A stretch of 57,215 nt of DNA, from NCBI GenBank assembly GCA_947595925.1, contig CANQEV010000015.1, positions 1-57,215 on the forward strand, given 5' to 3'. Both the position numbers and the translations under genes were made by a program. Each line of letters starts with the position of its first letter. Position 1 is the stretch's first letter. This DNA is from an uncultured Acetatifactor sp. GTDB taxonomy: Bacteria > Bacillota > Clostridia > Lachnospirales > Lachnospiraceae. Positions 8,641 to 16,314 of the stretch are shown piece after piece. Under the pieces are notes generated by a model, which made no database searches, was not told the DNA's origin, and was given only the letters and a program-made list of their open reading frames with translations.

Positions 8641-9147
8641 TCAGTCCATGTCCACCTCAAACTCGATGGTCTGGTTGCAGTAATCCAGGGCCATCTGCAG
8701 CCTGCTGATCTCGTCGCTGACCTTTTCAAAATCCTCCCGGGCCTGATCCAGGTCGTAGTTCACATACATGTACTCGATCAGGTTGGAACGGCCGAACCTG
8801 TCGTTCACCCTGGTCTTGGGCTGCCGTCTGCGCATGATGTCCAGACGGTTCTTGTTCCGGCTGAGCTGCGCCAGATAAACCAGAGCCTGATCGATGGTCA
8901 TGTCAAAGTTCTCCAGCTTCGTCCTGACGTTAAACAGGTTGATGGCATGCTTCACCACGCAGATCTTCGCATTCAGCTCCGCCAGCTTTGCCGATACTGT
9001 ATTGTAATCATACTCCGGCGTCTCCTGCTTTTCATTTTCCGCCAGCACATATGTGCTCGCGTTCTGCTCCAATGTCAGATAGAACTGCTTCTCCTCGTCC
9101 AGGGCGCGAAGGTATTTATTTGCAGCTGCGGAAGTCATCATCTTCAT
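8641..9147 (-). CDS. conserved helical (coiled-coil) protein, septicolysin/DIP13-like
   Basis: The 168-residue product is almost entirely helical with heptad-like spacing (LDEEKQFYLTLEQN, AKLAELNAKI, REDFEKVSDEISRLQMALD) and no signal peptide or membrane segment. It resembles a group of small helical proteins loosely called septicolysin/DIP13-like in Firmicutes and protists. I recognise the pattern only approximately, so the name should not be read as a toxin assignment. The start follows AAGAGG with normal spacing, and a terminator follows about 270 bases downstream. Function unknown. Confidence 0.6.
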   Translation of the reverse strand: MKMMTSAAANKYLRALDEEKQFYLTLEQNASTYVLAENEKQETPEYDYNTVSAKLAELNAKICVVKHAINLFNVRTKLENFDMTIDQALVYLAQLSRNKNRLDIMRRRQPKTRVNDRFGRSNLIEYMYVNYDLDQAREDFEKVSDEISRLQMALDYCNQTIEFEVDMD

Positions 9148-9270
9148 ACTATTTACCTCTTTCTGCCGTAAAAAAACGGCGCTATTCTATTTTCTCAGGG
9201 AGGTTCTCATGTCCTCGCCGTCAATCATAGGATAACACCTTTTTTTATACTTGTGAAGTAAACCGGCGGT

Positions 9271-10086
9271 TTAATTATCCGGGATCGCTTCCGGCTCTTT
9301 CCTCTCCTCTTTCCACCGCCAGAGCGCGAAGACCATCACCAGAACGGCCTCGACCAGGATCAGCGTCTCCGTGAGGAAGACGTTTCCAACCAGCTCGTTA
9401 AAGATCACCATCAGGCTGTCCACCAGCATGTGCAGCAGAAACGCCAGCGGGTAATAGAACAGTTTTTTTCCGCCTTTCTTCACCGCAAGCCAGACGAGAA
9501 GGGAGAGCGCCATCTGCAGGACGATCGCGCTGCACCGCTCTAAAATGGAGAACAGATACATGGGTGCCGGCGTATTGACTATGTTCTGAATACCCTCCGC
9601 AAAGATCGCCTTCTGATCCTCCGGAAGCTGCGCCATTACCTGTTCATATCCGCCGTTGTTGATGACGATGACGTAAATAAGCGTGTTGAGCATATTAAAG
9701 ACCAGGATAAAGAAGGCCTCGAAACCCCCGTGTCCGGCACCATATGTCCAGGCGTTTCCGTCGTTGTCCAGCTGTTTTTTCAGGATCGTCCGAAAAGCCA
9801 GAAACCTTCCGGTCTCTTCAAACAGGCCCGCCATAAAACCGCCGTAGAGGCCGTAAAGCCATATATTTCCCTGGATCACGGCACCCGCCGGACTCGTCAG
9901 GATCACGCCGTGCAGCGCCGACTCCAGCGTCATGACAAACAGGAACATCACCCCGCAGCCCACAAAAAAGGCCTTGGCGGAGCCTCCCGACTTTTTCCGC
10001 ACGATCAGAAACAATAAAACCGGTATCAGGATCCCCGACGCTATGGCGGTGCCTATCATCGCAATGGAAGCCGTTGACACATGCAT
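9271..10086 (-). CDS. YhfC family intramembrane glutamic-type protease homologue
   Basis: A 271-residue protein with about seven hydrophobic segments. The FEETGR segment near residue 87 and the GAGHGGFEA segment near residue 116 match the conserved Glu/Arg and His/Glu motifs of the YhfC family, relatives of the CPBP (CAAX) membrane proteases. The ATG at 10086 has GAGGGA at proper spacing; earlier in-frame ATGs sit on or before that site. It has its own promoter. Proteolytic activity is inferred from the motifs only, and the substrate is unknown. Confidence 0.75.
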   Translation of the reverse strand: MHVSTASIAMIGTAIASGILIPVLLFLIVRKKSGGSAKAFFVGCGVMFLFVMTLESALHGVILTSPAGAVIQGNIWLYGLYGGFMAGLFEETGRFLAFRTILKKQLDNDGNAWTYGAGHGGFEAFFILVFNMLNTLIYVIVINNGGYEQVMAQLPEDQKAIFAEGIQNIVNTPAPMYLFSILERCSAIVLQMALSLLVWLAVKKGGKKLFYYPLAFLLHMLVDSLMVIFNELVGNVFLTETLILVEAVLVMVFALWRWKEERKEPEAIPDN

Positions 10087-10143
10087 ATTCATCCCTCTTT
10101 CCGCAAACGCTTGATCGATCATCACAATGGATCATTTTAGGCT

Positions 10144-10172
10144 ATCGTAACACAATCCTCTTATAAAATCAA
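10144..10172 (-). promoter_or_regulatory. sigma-A promoter of the YhfC-like gene
   Basis: The minus strand carries TTGATT and TACGAT separated by 17 bases, about 60 bases upstream of the start codon. Confidence 0.6.
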
Positions 10173-10306
10173 GCTTTGCGGCCCCCGGCATTTGTCTCAT
10201 TAGTTGCCCTTCTCCTAACCCTCAGAGGCAAAAAACATATGCCCACGAGGGCTCTCCCTGCTTCCGGCCCCCGGCAGTTCCCTTCTCTATACATTTCTGC
10301 CGGAGA

Positions 10307-11467
10307 TCACCGGCACGACGCGAAGATCTTCAGCACATCCTCTTTCCCCAGTTTTACATAAGCCCTCGTGGACAGGCCGCTGGTCCTCACCGCCTCAGAG
10401 GCCATTTCTTCCAGCCGGTCATCGGGAACTCCGGCTTCCAAAAGGTGTTCCGGCATACCCAGGGAACGATTGAAGTCCCTGACCTTTTCGACGGAAAGAC
10501 AAGCGGCCCTCATATCGTCCGGTTCCGTCACGCCGAATACCTCCCTGGCAAACCGCGCGAAACGGTGCGCCGTCCCCTCGGACAGCACATATTCCATCCA
10601 GGCGGGAGTCAGGATTGCAAGCCCGACGCCGTGGGTAATGTCATAAAAGGCGCTGACCACATGTTCCATCGGATGAACGCTCCAAGCCCCGCCCTTTCCG
10701 ACCGTCAAAAGGTGGTTCAATCCAATGGTGGACGCCCACATCAGGTTGGATCTCGCCTCGTAATCCTCCGGCTCCTCCATCGCCTTTTTTGCATACCGCA
10801 CCACTGTTTTCATAACCGCCTCGCTGAGGGCGTCCGTGATGTAGGCCCCGTCGTTGGGTTGGAAATACTGCTCCATCGCATGGGAGAGAATGTCCACGCA
10901 CCCCGCGGCAGTCTGCTTTGCCGGCAGCGTATAGAGATAAGTCGGATCGCAGATGGAAAGCCTGGGATATAAAAGGGGCGTGTTGATCTCCAGCTTTTCG
11001 CTGGTATTCTCATTGGTGATAACGGCCCCTGAATTCATCTCGGAACCCGTGGCGCAGATCGTCAACACCACAGCCACGGGCAGAGCGTCCTTTACCAGGC
11101 TCCTGTCCAACACCAGATCCCAGGGCGCGCCCTCATAGCAGGCAGCGGCGGCGATATGTTTCGAGGCGTCGATCACGCTTCCGCCGCCCACCGCCAGGAT
11201 CGCGTCGATCTTTTTCTCCCGGCAGATCTCTCTTCCCTTCTCCACCGAGGACAGTTTCGGATTCGGTTCGATCCCGGGGAGCTCATATACCTCAAAATCC
11301 TGCAGCAGGCTTCTAATCCTGTCGTACAGTCCGGTTTTTCGAATACTGCCGCCCCCATAGACCAGCAGGATCTTTTTTCCCAGCTTTCCCAGTTCCTCCG
11401 GGAGACACTGGATCTGATCCCTTCCAAAGCGGATATCGGTCGGCACATGAAAGGCAAAGTTGTTCAT
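10307..11467 (-). CDS. iron-containing alcohol dehydrogenase
   Basis: A 386-residue group III (iron-activated) dehydrogenase, NAD(P)H-linked and cytoplasmic. It has the family start FAFHVPTDIRFG, a GGGS nucleotide loop (AVGGGSVIDASK), and metal ligands in DILSHAMEQYF and in the HPMEHVVSAFYDITHGVGLAIL segment, whose spaced histidines are typical. The ATG at 11467 follows AGAGGTGG; in-frame sequence further upstream overlaps the previous gene and is not protein-like. It is the last gene of the opine/amine operon, where it could reduce the aldehyde or keto product. This role is inferred. Confidence 0.9.
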   Translation of the reverse strand: MNNFAFHVPTDIRFGRDQIQCLPEELGKLGKKILLVYGGGSIRKTGLYDRIRSLLQDFEVYELPGIEPNPKLSSVEKGREICREKKIDAILAVGGGSVIDASKHIAAAACYEGAPWDLVLDRSLVKDALPVAVVLTICATGSEMNSGAVITNENTSEKLEINTPLLYPRLSICDPTYLYTLPAKQTAAGCVDILSHAMEQYFQPNDGAYITDALSEAVMKTVVRYAKKAMEEPEDYEARSNLMWASTIGLNHLLTVGKGGAWSVHPMEHVVSAFYDITHGVGLAILTPAWMEYVLSEGTAHRFARFAREVFGVTEPDDMRAACLSVEKVRDFNRSLGMPEHLLEAGVPDDRLEEMASEAVRTSGLSTRAYVKLGKEDVLKIFASCR

Positions 11468-11502
11468 ATCTTCCACCTCTTTCCAAAAAGTCATAGCAAT
11501 CC

Positions 11503-12630
11503 TCAGATCTTCGCTTTGTACCTGTCGTAATGCAGCGGACTCAGATCCACATCCGTCCTGCCGGTCAGGATCAGCTTCGCCAGCTGTTCGCCTACGGCAG
11601 GCGCTATCCCGAAACCGTGTCCGTTGAACGCGCAGGCCACATACAGGCCCGGTATCTCTTCCACCGCTCCTAGCGCGGGAACGCCGTCCGACGACGCGTC
11701 CATCCACCCTGCCCAGGTGCGGACGATCTTCACTTTCGCCAGATCCGGGAAATACTTCATGATCCCCCGGCAGATACAGGGCGCCGTCTTCGAGGAAGTC
11801 ACAGGCGTCCCGTTGTCCTTATTGTACCTCTCCAGGCCCGAAGACCCGCCAAAGACAAAGGACCCGTGCTTTGTCTGGTGTCCGTAAAAGTCCGCTTCCG
11901 CCGTGCCGAGCATCTGATCGAACATGTGGGGCTGTGCCTCCGTCACGAGACATTCCAACAGGGAATTGGTCATAGGGATATCAATCCCCACGCTTGTCAG
12001 GATCTCCCGGGAATCCAGGCCCGCCGCCACCAGCACATTTTCGCCCTCATAGATATTGTTCGGGGTGATCACCTGGCGGATCTTTCCTTTGATCACCCGA
12101 AGCTGCCTGACAGGCTCCCCCGTGACAAAGGTCACGCCCCGTTTTCTCGCCGTCTTATAAAAGCCCAGAGTCGTCGTGAGCGGGTTCGCGTGTCCGTCCG
12201 TGGGACACCAGCTGGCGCATATCACTTCCCGCGAGAGATAGGGATTGATCTCCCGGACTTCGTCCCCGTCTATCATCCTGACGTCCAGTCCGACGCCCCT
12301 TGCGCTGTCCGCCAGCTTCGTCAGAATCTCCCGGTGTTTCTCCGTCTTCCCGAGACGCAGATTGCCGTCCTGATGATATTCGCAGTCCACTTCCAGTTCT
12401 TCCGAAAGATTTGGCCACAGGTTCCGTATCCCGTACATGACAAGGGGAAGTTCCCGGACATCGCGCCCGGACTGCCGCACTCCGCCGCCATTTCGGGAGG
12501 AACCCCCATTTCCAATATGATCGGAGCCCTCCAGCACGATCACCTCAGCGCCCATTCCGGCAAGATAATATGCAGTCGCACAGCCGATGATGCCGCCGCC
12601 GACTATGACAACTTCCGCGTTAGTCTTCAT
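11503..12630 (-). CDS. FAD-dependent D-amino acid/opine oxidase beta subunit (DadA/OoxB/HcnC-like)
   Basis: A 375-residue DAO-family flavoprotein. It opens with VVIVGGGIIGCATAYYL (FAD GxGxxG loop) and shows the EGSDHIGNGGSSRNGGGVR motif typical of sarcosine, opine and proline oxidase beta subunits. The C-terminal FNGHGFGIAPAVGE segment closes the flavin site. This subunit normally carries the amine-oxidising FAD and passes electrons to a partner. The ATG at 12630 follows GGAGGTCGG, and the first 11 bases overlap the BFD-like gene. Its neighbours supply the remaining subunits of an OoxAB/HcnABC-like complex. Confidence 0.85.
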   Translation of the reverse strand: MKTNAEVVIVGGGIIGCATAYYLAGMGAEVIVLEGSDHIGNGGSSRNGGGVRQSGRDVRELPLVMYGIRNLWPNLSEELEVDCEYHQDGNLRLGKTEKHREILTKLADSARGVGLDVRMIDGDEVREINPYLSREVICASWCPTDGHANPLTTTLGFYKTARKRGVTFVTGEPVRQLRVIKGKIRQVITPNNIYEGENVLVAAGLDSREILTSVGIDIPMTNSLLECLVTEAQPHMFDQMLGTAEADFYGHQTKHGSFVFGGSSGLERYNKDNGTPVTSSKTAPCICRGIMKYFPDLAKVKIVRTWAGWMDASSDGVPALGAVEEIPGLYVACAFNGHGFGIAPAVGEQLAKLILTGRTDVDLSPLHYDRYKAKI

Positions 12631-12970
12631 AGGATCCGACCTCCTTTTCCTCCGGCACCTCATTCGCAAAAACTTCCATCTCGATGGGGCGCATGGGAAC
12701 GCGGCTTGTGGCCGGTTCCAGTTCCGCCGGCGATATCCCCAGTTCTCTCGCCACGATACCCTTTACCAATCTGCCGCAGGTCTGCCCCTGGCAGAGCCCC
12801 ATCCCCGTCCGCAGATACCGCCGGATCTCGGTGAGGGTCCACATGCCGTCATGTACGGCCTGCCGGATCTCCCCTTTCGTGATCTCCTCGCAACGGCAGA
12901 TGATCATATCGTCGTCGGGTCCAGGCAGGAAAGGCCCGATATCCCTGGATCTGTCATTTACTGAATTCAT
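12620..12970 (-). CDS. BFD-like [2Fe-2S] protein, oxidase subunit
   Basis: A 116-residue bacterioferritin-associated-ferredoxin-type domain. Cysteines 25, 27, 60 and 65 form the C-x-C...C-x4-C pattern that binds a [2Fe-2S] cluster (CRCEE and CQGQTC). In HcnB and OoxA this domain is fused to the C-terminus of the FAD subunit; in several archaeal proline dehydrogenases it is separate, as here. It follows the FAD/ferredoxin subunit by 11 bases and overlaps the DadA-like gene, which supports stoichiometric co-translation. The likely role is electron relay between the two flavins. Confidence 0.85.
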   Translation of the reverse strand: MNSVNDRSRDIGPFLPGPDDDMIICRCEEITKGEIRQAVHDGMWTLTEIRRYLRTGMGLCQGQTCGRLVKGIVARELGISPAELEPATSRVPMRPIEMEVFANEVPEEKEVGSYED

Positions 12971-12981
12971 ATGTCGTCCTC

Positions 12982-14559
12982 CTATACGGCCTTAAAAAAC
13001 CTTGCCTTCATCGCGTATTCCTTCGGAACCCGGATCGTCAGAAGATTGGTCTTGTCAAAGGCTTTCATGCTCTTTACGGAAACCACCTCTGCGTCGCAGA
13101 CGGCCTTTCCGTCCCTTCCCAGTCCCTTGCCTCTCGTCCCGACTTCCGGCGGGGGCAGGAACTCATAGGGTAGCGTGACCGTAGCCGTACCGTCCCCACA
13201 GTCCTCGTCCACCAAAAAGATCGCCTGACCGGAGCATCCGGCCACGCACATTCCACAGTTGATGCACTCCGAGCCCTCCACGACAATGGGTAAGGAAGTA
13301 ATCTTCGAACCGATGGAGATGCAGCCTTTTTTACAGGCATCCTGACAGGGGTTGCAGGGAATGTTCTGGGTACACTCGATCACCGGATGAACGCCGGCCT
13401 TATGCGTAACCCCCGGATATCTCTCCAGTTCGTCGTCCGCCACATATCCGTGCAAAAGAAGGTTCTGGGAGACCTCGATCCCCTCCTCCGTTTCTGTAAT
13501 TTGTTTTCCCCGGTTCTGGGGGGCAAACATGCCCTGACGCAGCCCGTCCAGCGCTTTGTCCAGGGACGCCAGTTCGGATTCCATCTCGTCTTTTCCGATA
13601 TATCCGAGGAACTCCGCGGCGGCGATCCCCGCCATCCTTCCCTCGATCATGGCAGAGGACGCCTCCTCAATGCCGGCCACATCCCCCGCCACATACACGC
13701 CCGGAAGAGAAGTCCTCCCGTGGGGGTCGCAGACGGGAACCTGCCCGCCCTTTTTCGGGTCGTCCACCATTTTGCACCCCGCCATCTTCAAGAGCTGCGA
13801 CATCGGTGACAGCCCTACCGCAAGACAGATGGTATCCACGTCAAAGTGCTTCTCCGTACCCGGAATAAAGTGAAAGGCGTTGTCCACTTCCGCGATGGTG
13901 ACTCCCGTGACGCAGTCCGTCCCTTCCGCTTCCACGATGGTATGGGAGAGGTAAAAGGGAACCCCGGTGCGGGCGACCTTCGCCGCGTGCACGCCGTATC
14001 CCCCCACTCTGGGCGCAGCGTCCACCAGCGCGACCACCTCGCATCCGCACTGTTCCAGCTGGAAGGAAACCACAAGTCCCACATTCCCGGAACCCAGCAT
14101 GAGCACCCGTTTTCCCGGGAGCACGCCGTGCAGGTTCATCATGGTCTGAGCGGCTCCGGCTCCGATCACCCCGGGAAGGGTCCAGCCCGGAAAAGTGACC
14201 ATATTCTCCGCGGCGCCGGTGGCGATGATAACGGCGTTTCCCTTATAGTGCTCTATCTGACCGCCTCTTTTTACCACCACTTCCTTGTCCTGATACAGGC
14301 CGATGACCGTCGCGTTCAATACCACTTCCACGCCGGCCTCGTCCGCTTCCTCCAGGAGCTGCTGACCGATCACATATCCCCGGACCTTTGCCCGGTGCTC
14401 CTTAGATCCGAAAAATTTATGTATCTGCTTAAACAACTGTCCTCCGGGTTTTTCGTTCTCGTCGAAGACGACCGTTCGCAGTCCCTTCTTCGCCGCCTCG
14501 ATCCCTGCGGAGAGTCCGGAGGGTCCCGCCCCCACAATGATCAGATCATATCGCTTCAT
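12982..14559 (-). CDS. FAD/NAD(P) oxidoreductase fused to a 2x[4Fe-4S] ferredoxin (OoxA/HcnB-like)
   Basis: A 525-residue protein. Residues 1-380 form a pyridine-nucleotide-disulfide-type flavoprotein with GAGPSG near residue 10, ATGAAEN, a second Rossmann loop GSGNVG and GDVAGIEEA. Residues about 395-445 carry eight or nine cysteines (396, 402, 405, 409, 413; 432, 435, 438, 442) in an arrangement suited to two [4Fe-4S] clusters. OoxA, NoxA and HcnB lack this ferredoxin and end in a BFD domain, which is a separate gene here. The fusion suggests electrons leave through ferredoxin-like centres rather than to oxygen, fitting an anaerobe. Confidence 0.85.
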   Translation of the reverse strand: MKRYDLIIVGAGPSGLSAGIEAAKKGLRTVVFDENEKPGGQLFKQIHKFFGSKEHRAKVRGYVIGQQLLEEADEAGVEVVLNATVIGLYQDKEVVVKRGGQIEHYKGNAVIIATGAAENMVTFPGWTLPGVIGAGAAQTMMNLHGVLPGKRVLMLGSGNVGLVVSFQLEQCGCEVVALVDAAPRVGGYGVHAAKVARTGVPFYLSHTIVEAEGTDCVTGVTIAEVDNAFHFIPGTEKHFDVDTICLAVGLSPMSQLLKMAGCKMVDDPKKGGQVPVCDPHGRTSLPGVYVAGDVAGIEEASSAMIEGRMAGIAAAEFLGYIGKDEMESELASLDKALDGLRQGMFAPQNRGKQITETEEGIEVSQNLLLHGYVADDELERYPGVTHKAGVHPVIECTQNIPCNPCQDACKKGCISIGSKITSLPIVVEGSECINCGMCVAGCSGQAIFLVDEDCGDGTATVTLPYEFLPPPEVGTRGKGLGRDGKAVCDAEVVSVKSMKAFDKTNLLTIRVPKEYAMKARFFKAV

Positions 14560-14601
14560 TCTCTTCTCCCTTTCCCGCGTATCCTAATTTCCGCCGGCCT
14601 G

Positions 14602-14928
14602 TCACTGCTCTTCGAAAGGCTTCTCGCTCACTCCGTACTGTGTGCAGACCTTCATCCCCTCCGCCAGCGGCGTGATGCAGGTCCTTACATTCGGCACCCC
14701 GTCCACCACCATGACGCAGTCCGTACATCTTCCGATCGCACAGAAGATCCCCCGGGGCTTATGCTCTTTCCGGGTGTATCGGTGTACCATTACGCCGGCC
14801 GCCTTGAGCGCCGCCGCGATGGGCTCTCCCTCGTACCCCTCCACTTCTTTTCCGTCATAGGTAAACCTGACCAGCCTACCCTTTTCCTGGACGCCCAGTA
14901 TCGGGTGTTCTTTAATCCTCTCCGACAT
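14602..14928 (-). CDS. [2Fe-2S] protein, opine oxidase/HcnA-like small subunit
   Basis: A 108-residue protein. C63, C68, C71 and C84 form the C-x4-C-x2-C...C plant-type [2Fe-2S] signature (IFCAIGRCTDC, VRTC). This matches HcnA and the N-terminal domain of sarcosine oxidase alpha. The ATG at 14928 follows AAAGGAGAC; the longer in-frame extension runs into the preceding gene and is not protein-like. It sits 42 bases upstream of the FAD/ferredoxin subunit and completes a four-subunit oxidase: this protein, FAD-Fd, BFD and the DadA-like subunit. Confidence 0.87.
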   Translation of the reverse strand: MSERIKEHPILGVQEKGRLVRFTYDGKEVEGYEGEPIAAALKAAGVMVHRYTRKEHKPRGIFCAIGRCTDCVMVVDGVPNVRTCITPLAEGMKVCTQYGVSEKPFEEQ

Positions 14929-14984
14929 ATCCGTCTCCTTTCCGATGCCAGCCGCTCCGACCGCCGCCGCAATCCTCTCTCCGC

Positions 14985-16121
14985 TTATGCCAAATCCGGT
15001 TTTTCCCACAGCTGCAATCTCCGGCCAAGGCCCAGTTCCACCGCTCTCTCGTAGCAGCGCTTTCCCCACGCCACATCCTCCACCGGCATCCCCCCGACGG
15101 AAAAGACTATGATGTCGTCCTCCGTTTCCCGCCCGGGCTTCTTTCCCTGTATGATATCTCCCAGATCGTGCATGTCTTTTCTCTGCAGGATCCCGTCGTG
15201 AATCATATCCGTAAATTTGGAACCGATGATATTGTTCGCCCCAAAGGAGGGATAGGGAAACTCCTCCGCCCACGCCTCATACAGCGCGGTGTTGTCCACC
15301 ACCAGCCTGCACCGGTCCGCCAGGAACCGGGCATCCAGTTCAAAACAGCTCAGTCCGATGATCAAGGCCCCCGGCTTGATCCACTCCCCCTTTACCAGGG
15401 GATAGGTGCTCGGGTCCGTATTGCCCGAGTTGGCAAAGGCGATCACATCCGTATCCCGGACCAGTTCCTCCACCGTATCCACCCCCCGGATCACAGGAAT
15501 CTCCGGATACTTCTCTTTTGCATAGGTCAGAAATCGCTCCAGGGACTTCTGTCCCCTGCCTTTTACTTTCACCTCCCGGATCCCGGGACAGGAGGCCAGG
15601 ACCGCCGCCAGGGTGGTCTTTCCCATGACCCCCGGCCCGCAGATCCCGCAGACCTGCGCGTCCTTTTTCGCCAGGTATCTGGCCCCCACCCCGGGGATCG
15701 CCCCGGTACGCATGGCGCTGAGAATGTTTGCGGACATCAGGGCTATTGGCGCTCCCGTATCCTTGTCGTTCAGCATCACGGTGAGGATCGACCTCGGAAG
15801 ACCCTTTTCCCGGTTTTTGCTGTTGCTGCCGTACCACTTCATACCCGCCATGTCAAAGGGACCGCCGATGTAGGCCGGCATGGCCATAAACCTCCTGTCG
15901 TCCCCCTCGTCCAGCGGCATGTTGGGGAAGGGGGATTCCTTCGGGAAGGAGATCTGACTCCCATGGGAGTTGTGGTTTTCCCCCGCCATGACATAATCTC
16001 CCTGGTTCAGGCATTTCAGCACCTCTTCCATGGTGTCGATGCAGGCGGGCATATCCTTCACCCCGGCCTCTATCATATCTTCCTCAGACAAGAACAAAAA
16101 ATCGATCTCCGGATAACTCAT
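14985..16121 (-). CDS. ornithine cyclodeaminase/mu-crystallin family protein (paralogue 1)
   Basis: A 378-residue NAD(P)-binding protein of the OCD/mu-crystallin family. Members form proline from ornithine, reduce cyclic imines, or dehydrogenate amino-acid conjugates. It has the family motif SANILSAMRTGAIPGVGARYL and an intact Rossmann loop GPGVMG, and keeps the lysine of MKWYGSNS. Extra segments make it longer than canonical OCD (about 330-350 residues). I recall related proteins being labelled tyramine oxidase subunit B, but cannot verify that here. It is separated from its paralogue by a foldback element and lies directly upstream of the iron-sulfur and flavin subunits. Confidence 0.8.
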   Translation of the reverse strand: MSYPEIDFLFLSEEDMIEAGVKDMPACIDTMEEVLKCLNQGDYVMAGENHNSHGSQISFPKESPFPNMPLDEGDDRRFMAMPAYIGGPFDMAGMKWYGSNSKNREKGLPRSILTVMLNDKDTGAPIALMSANILSAMRTGAIPGVGARYLAKKDAQVCGICGPGVMGKTTLAAVLASCPGIREVKVKGRGQKSLERFLTYAKEKYPEIPVIRGVDTVEELVRDTDVIAFANSGNTDPSTYPLVKGEWIKPGALIIGLSCFELDARFLADRCRLVVDNTALYEAWAEEFPYPSFGANNIIGSKFTDMIHDGILQRKDMHDLGDIIQGKKPGRETEDDIIVFSVGGMPVEDVAWGKRCYERAVELGLGRRLQLWEKPDLA

Positions 16122-16151
16122 AACCCAACCTCGCTTTTATATCATTTTTCC

Positions 16152-16314
16152 TAACAGTTCAGCCAACGCCATTCGCAAAGCCGCGCTTACGCGCTTATGC
16201 ACCGCTTCGCGGCGCCCTTTGCTCATAAAATGGCGTTCCCTCATCCGCCGGTTCCAGGGAAAAATTCGTGCAAGCACGATTTTTCCCGAAACTCGGCGGA
16301 TGGCTGAACTGTTA
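16152..16314. repeat. foldback repeat element, full copy (copy 1)
   Basis: A 163-bp element bounded by perfect 13-bp inverted termini (TAACAGTTCAGCC / GGCTGAACTGTTA). Internal nested palindromes are AACGCCATT/AATGGCGTT in one half and a long hairpin (AAAAATTCGTGC / GCACGATTTTT) inside an ATCCGCCG/CGGCGGAT stem in the other. Its right terminus supplies the TAA stop codon of the gene ending at 16312. Related copies are at 23029, 35281 and 41611. It encodes no protein, so it is MITE/REP-like. Confidence 0.85.

Noticed and set aside
12620..14928. Hydrogen cyanide synthase (HcnABC)
   Set aside because: Subunit types match, but the split BFD, ferredoxin fusion, OCD paralogues and transporter context fit an opine/amine catabolic complex better; sequence alone does not support cyanide production.
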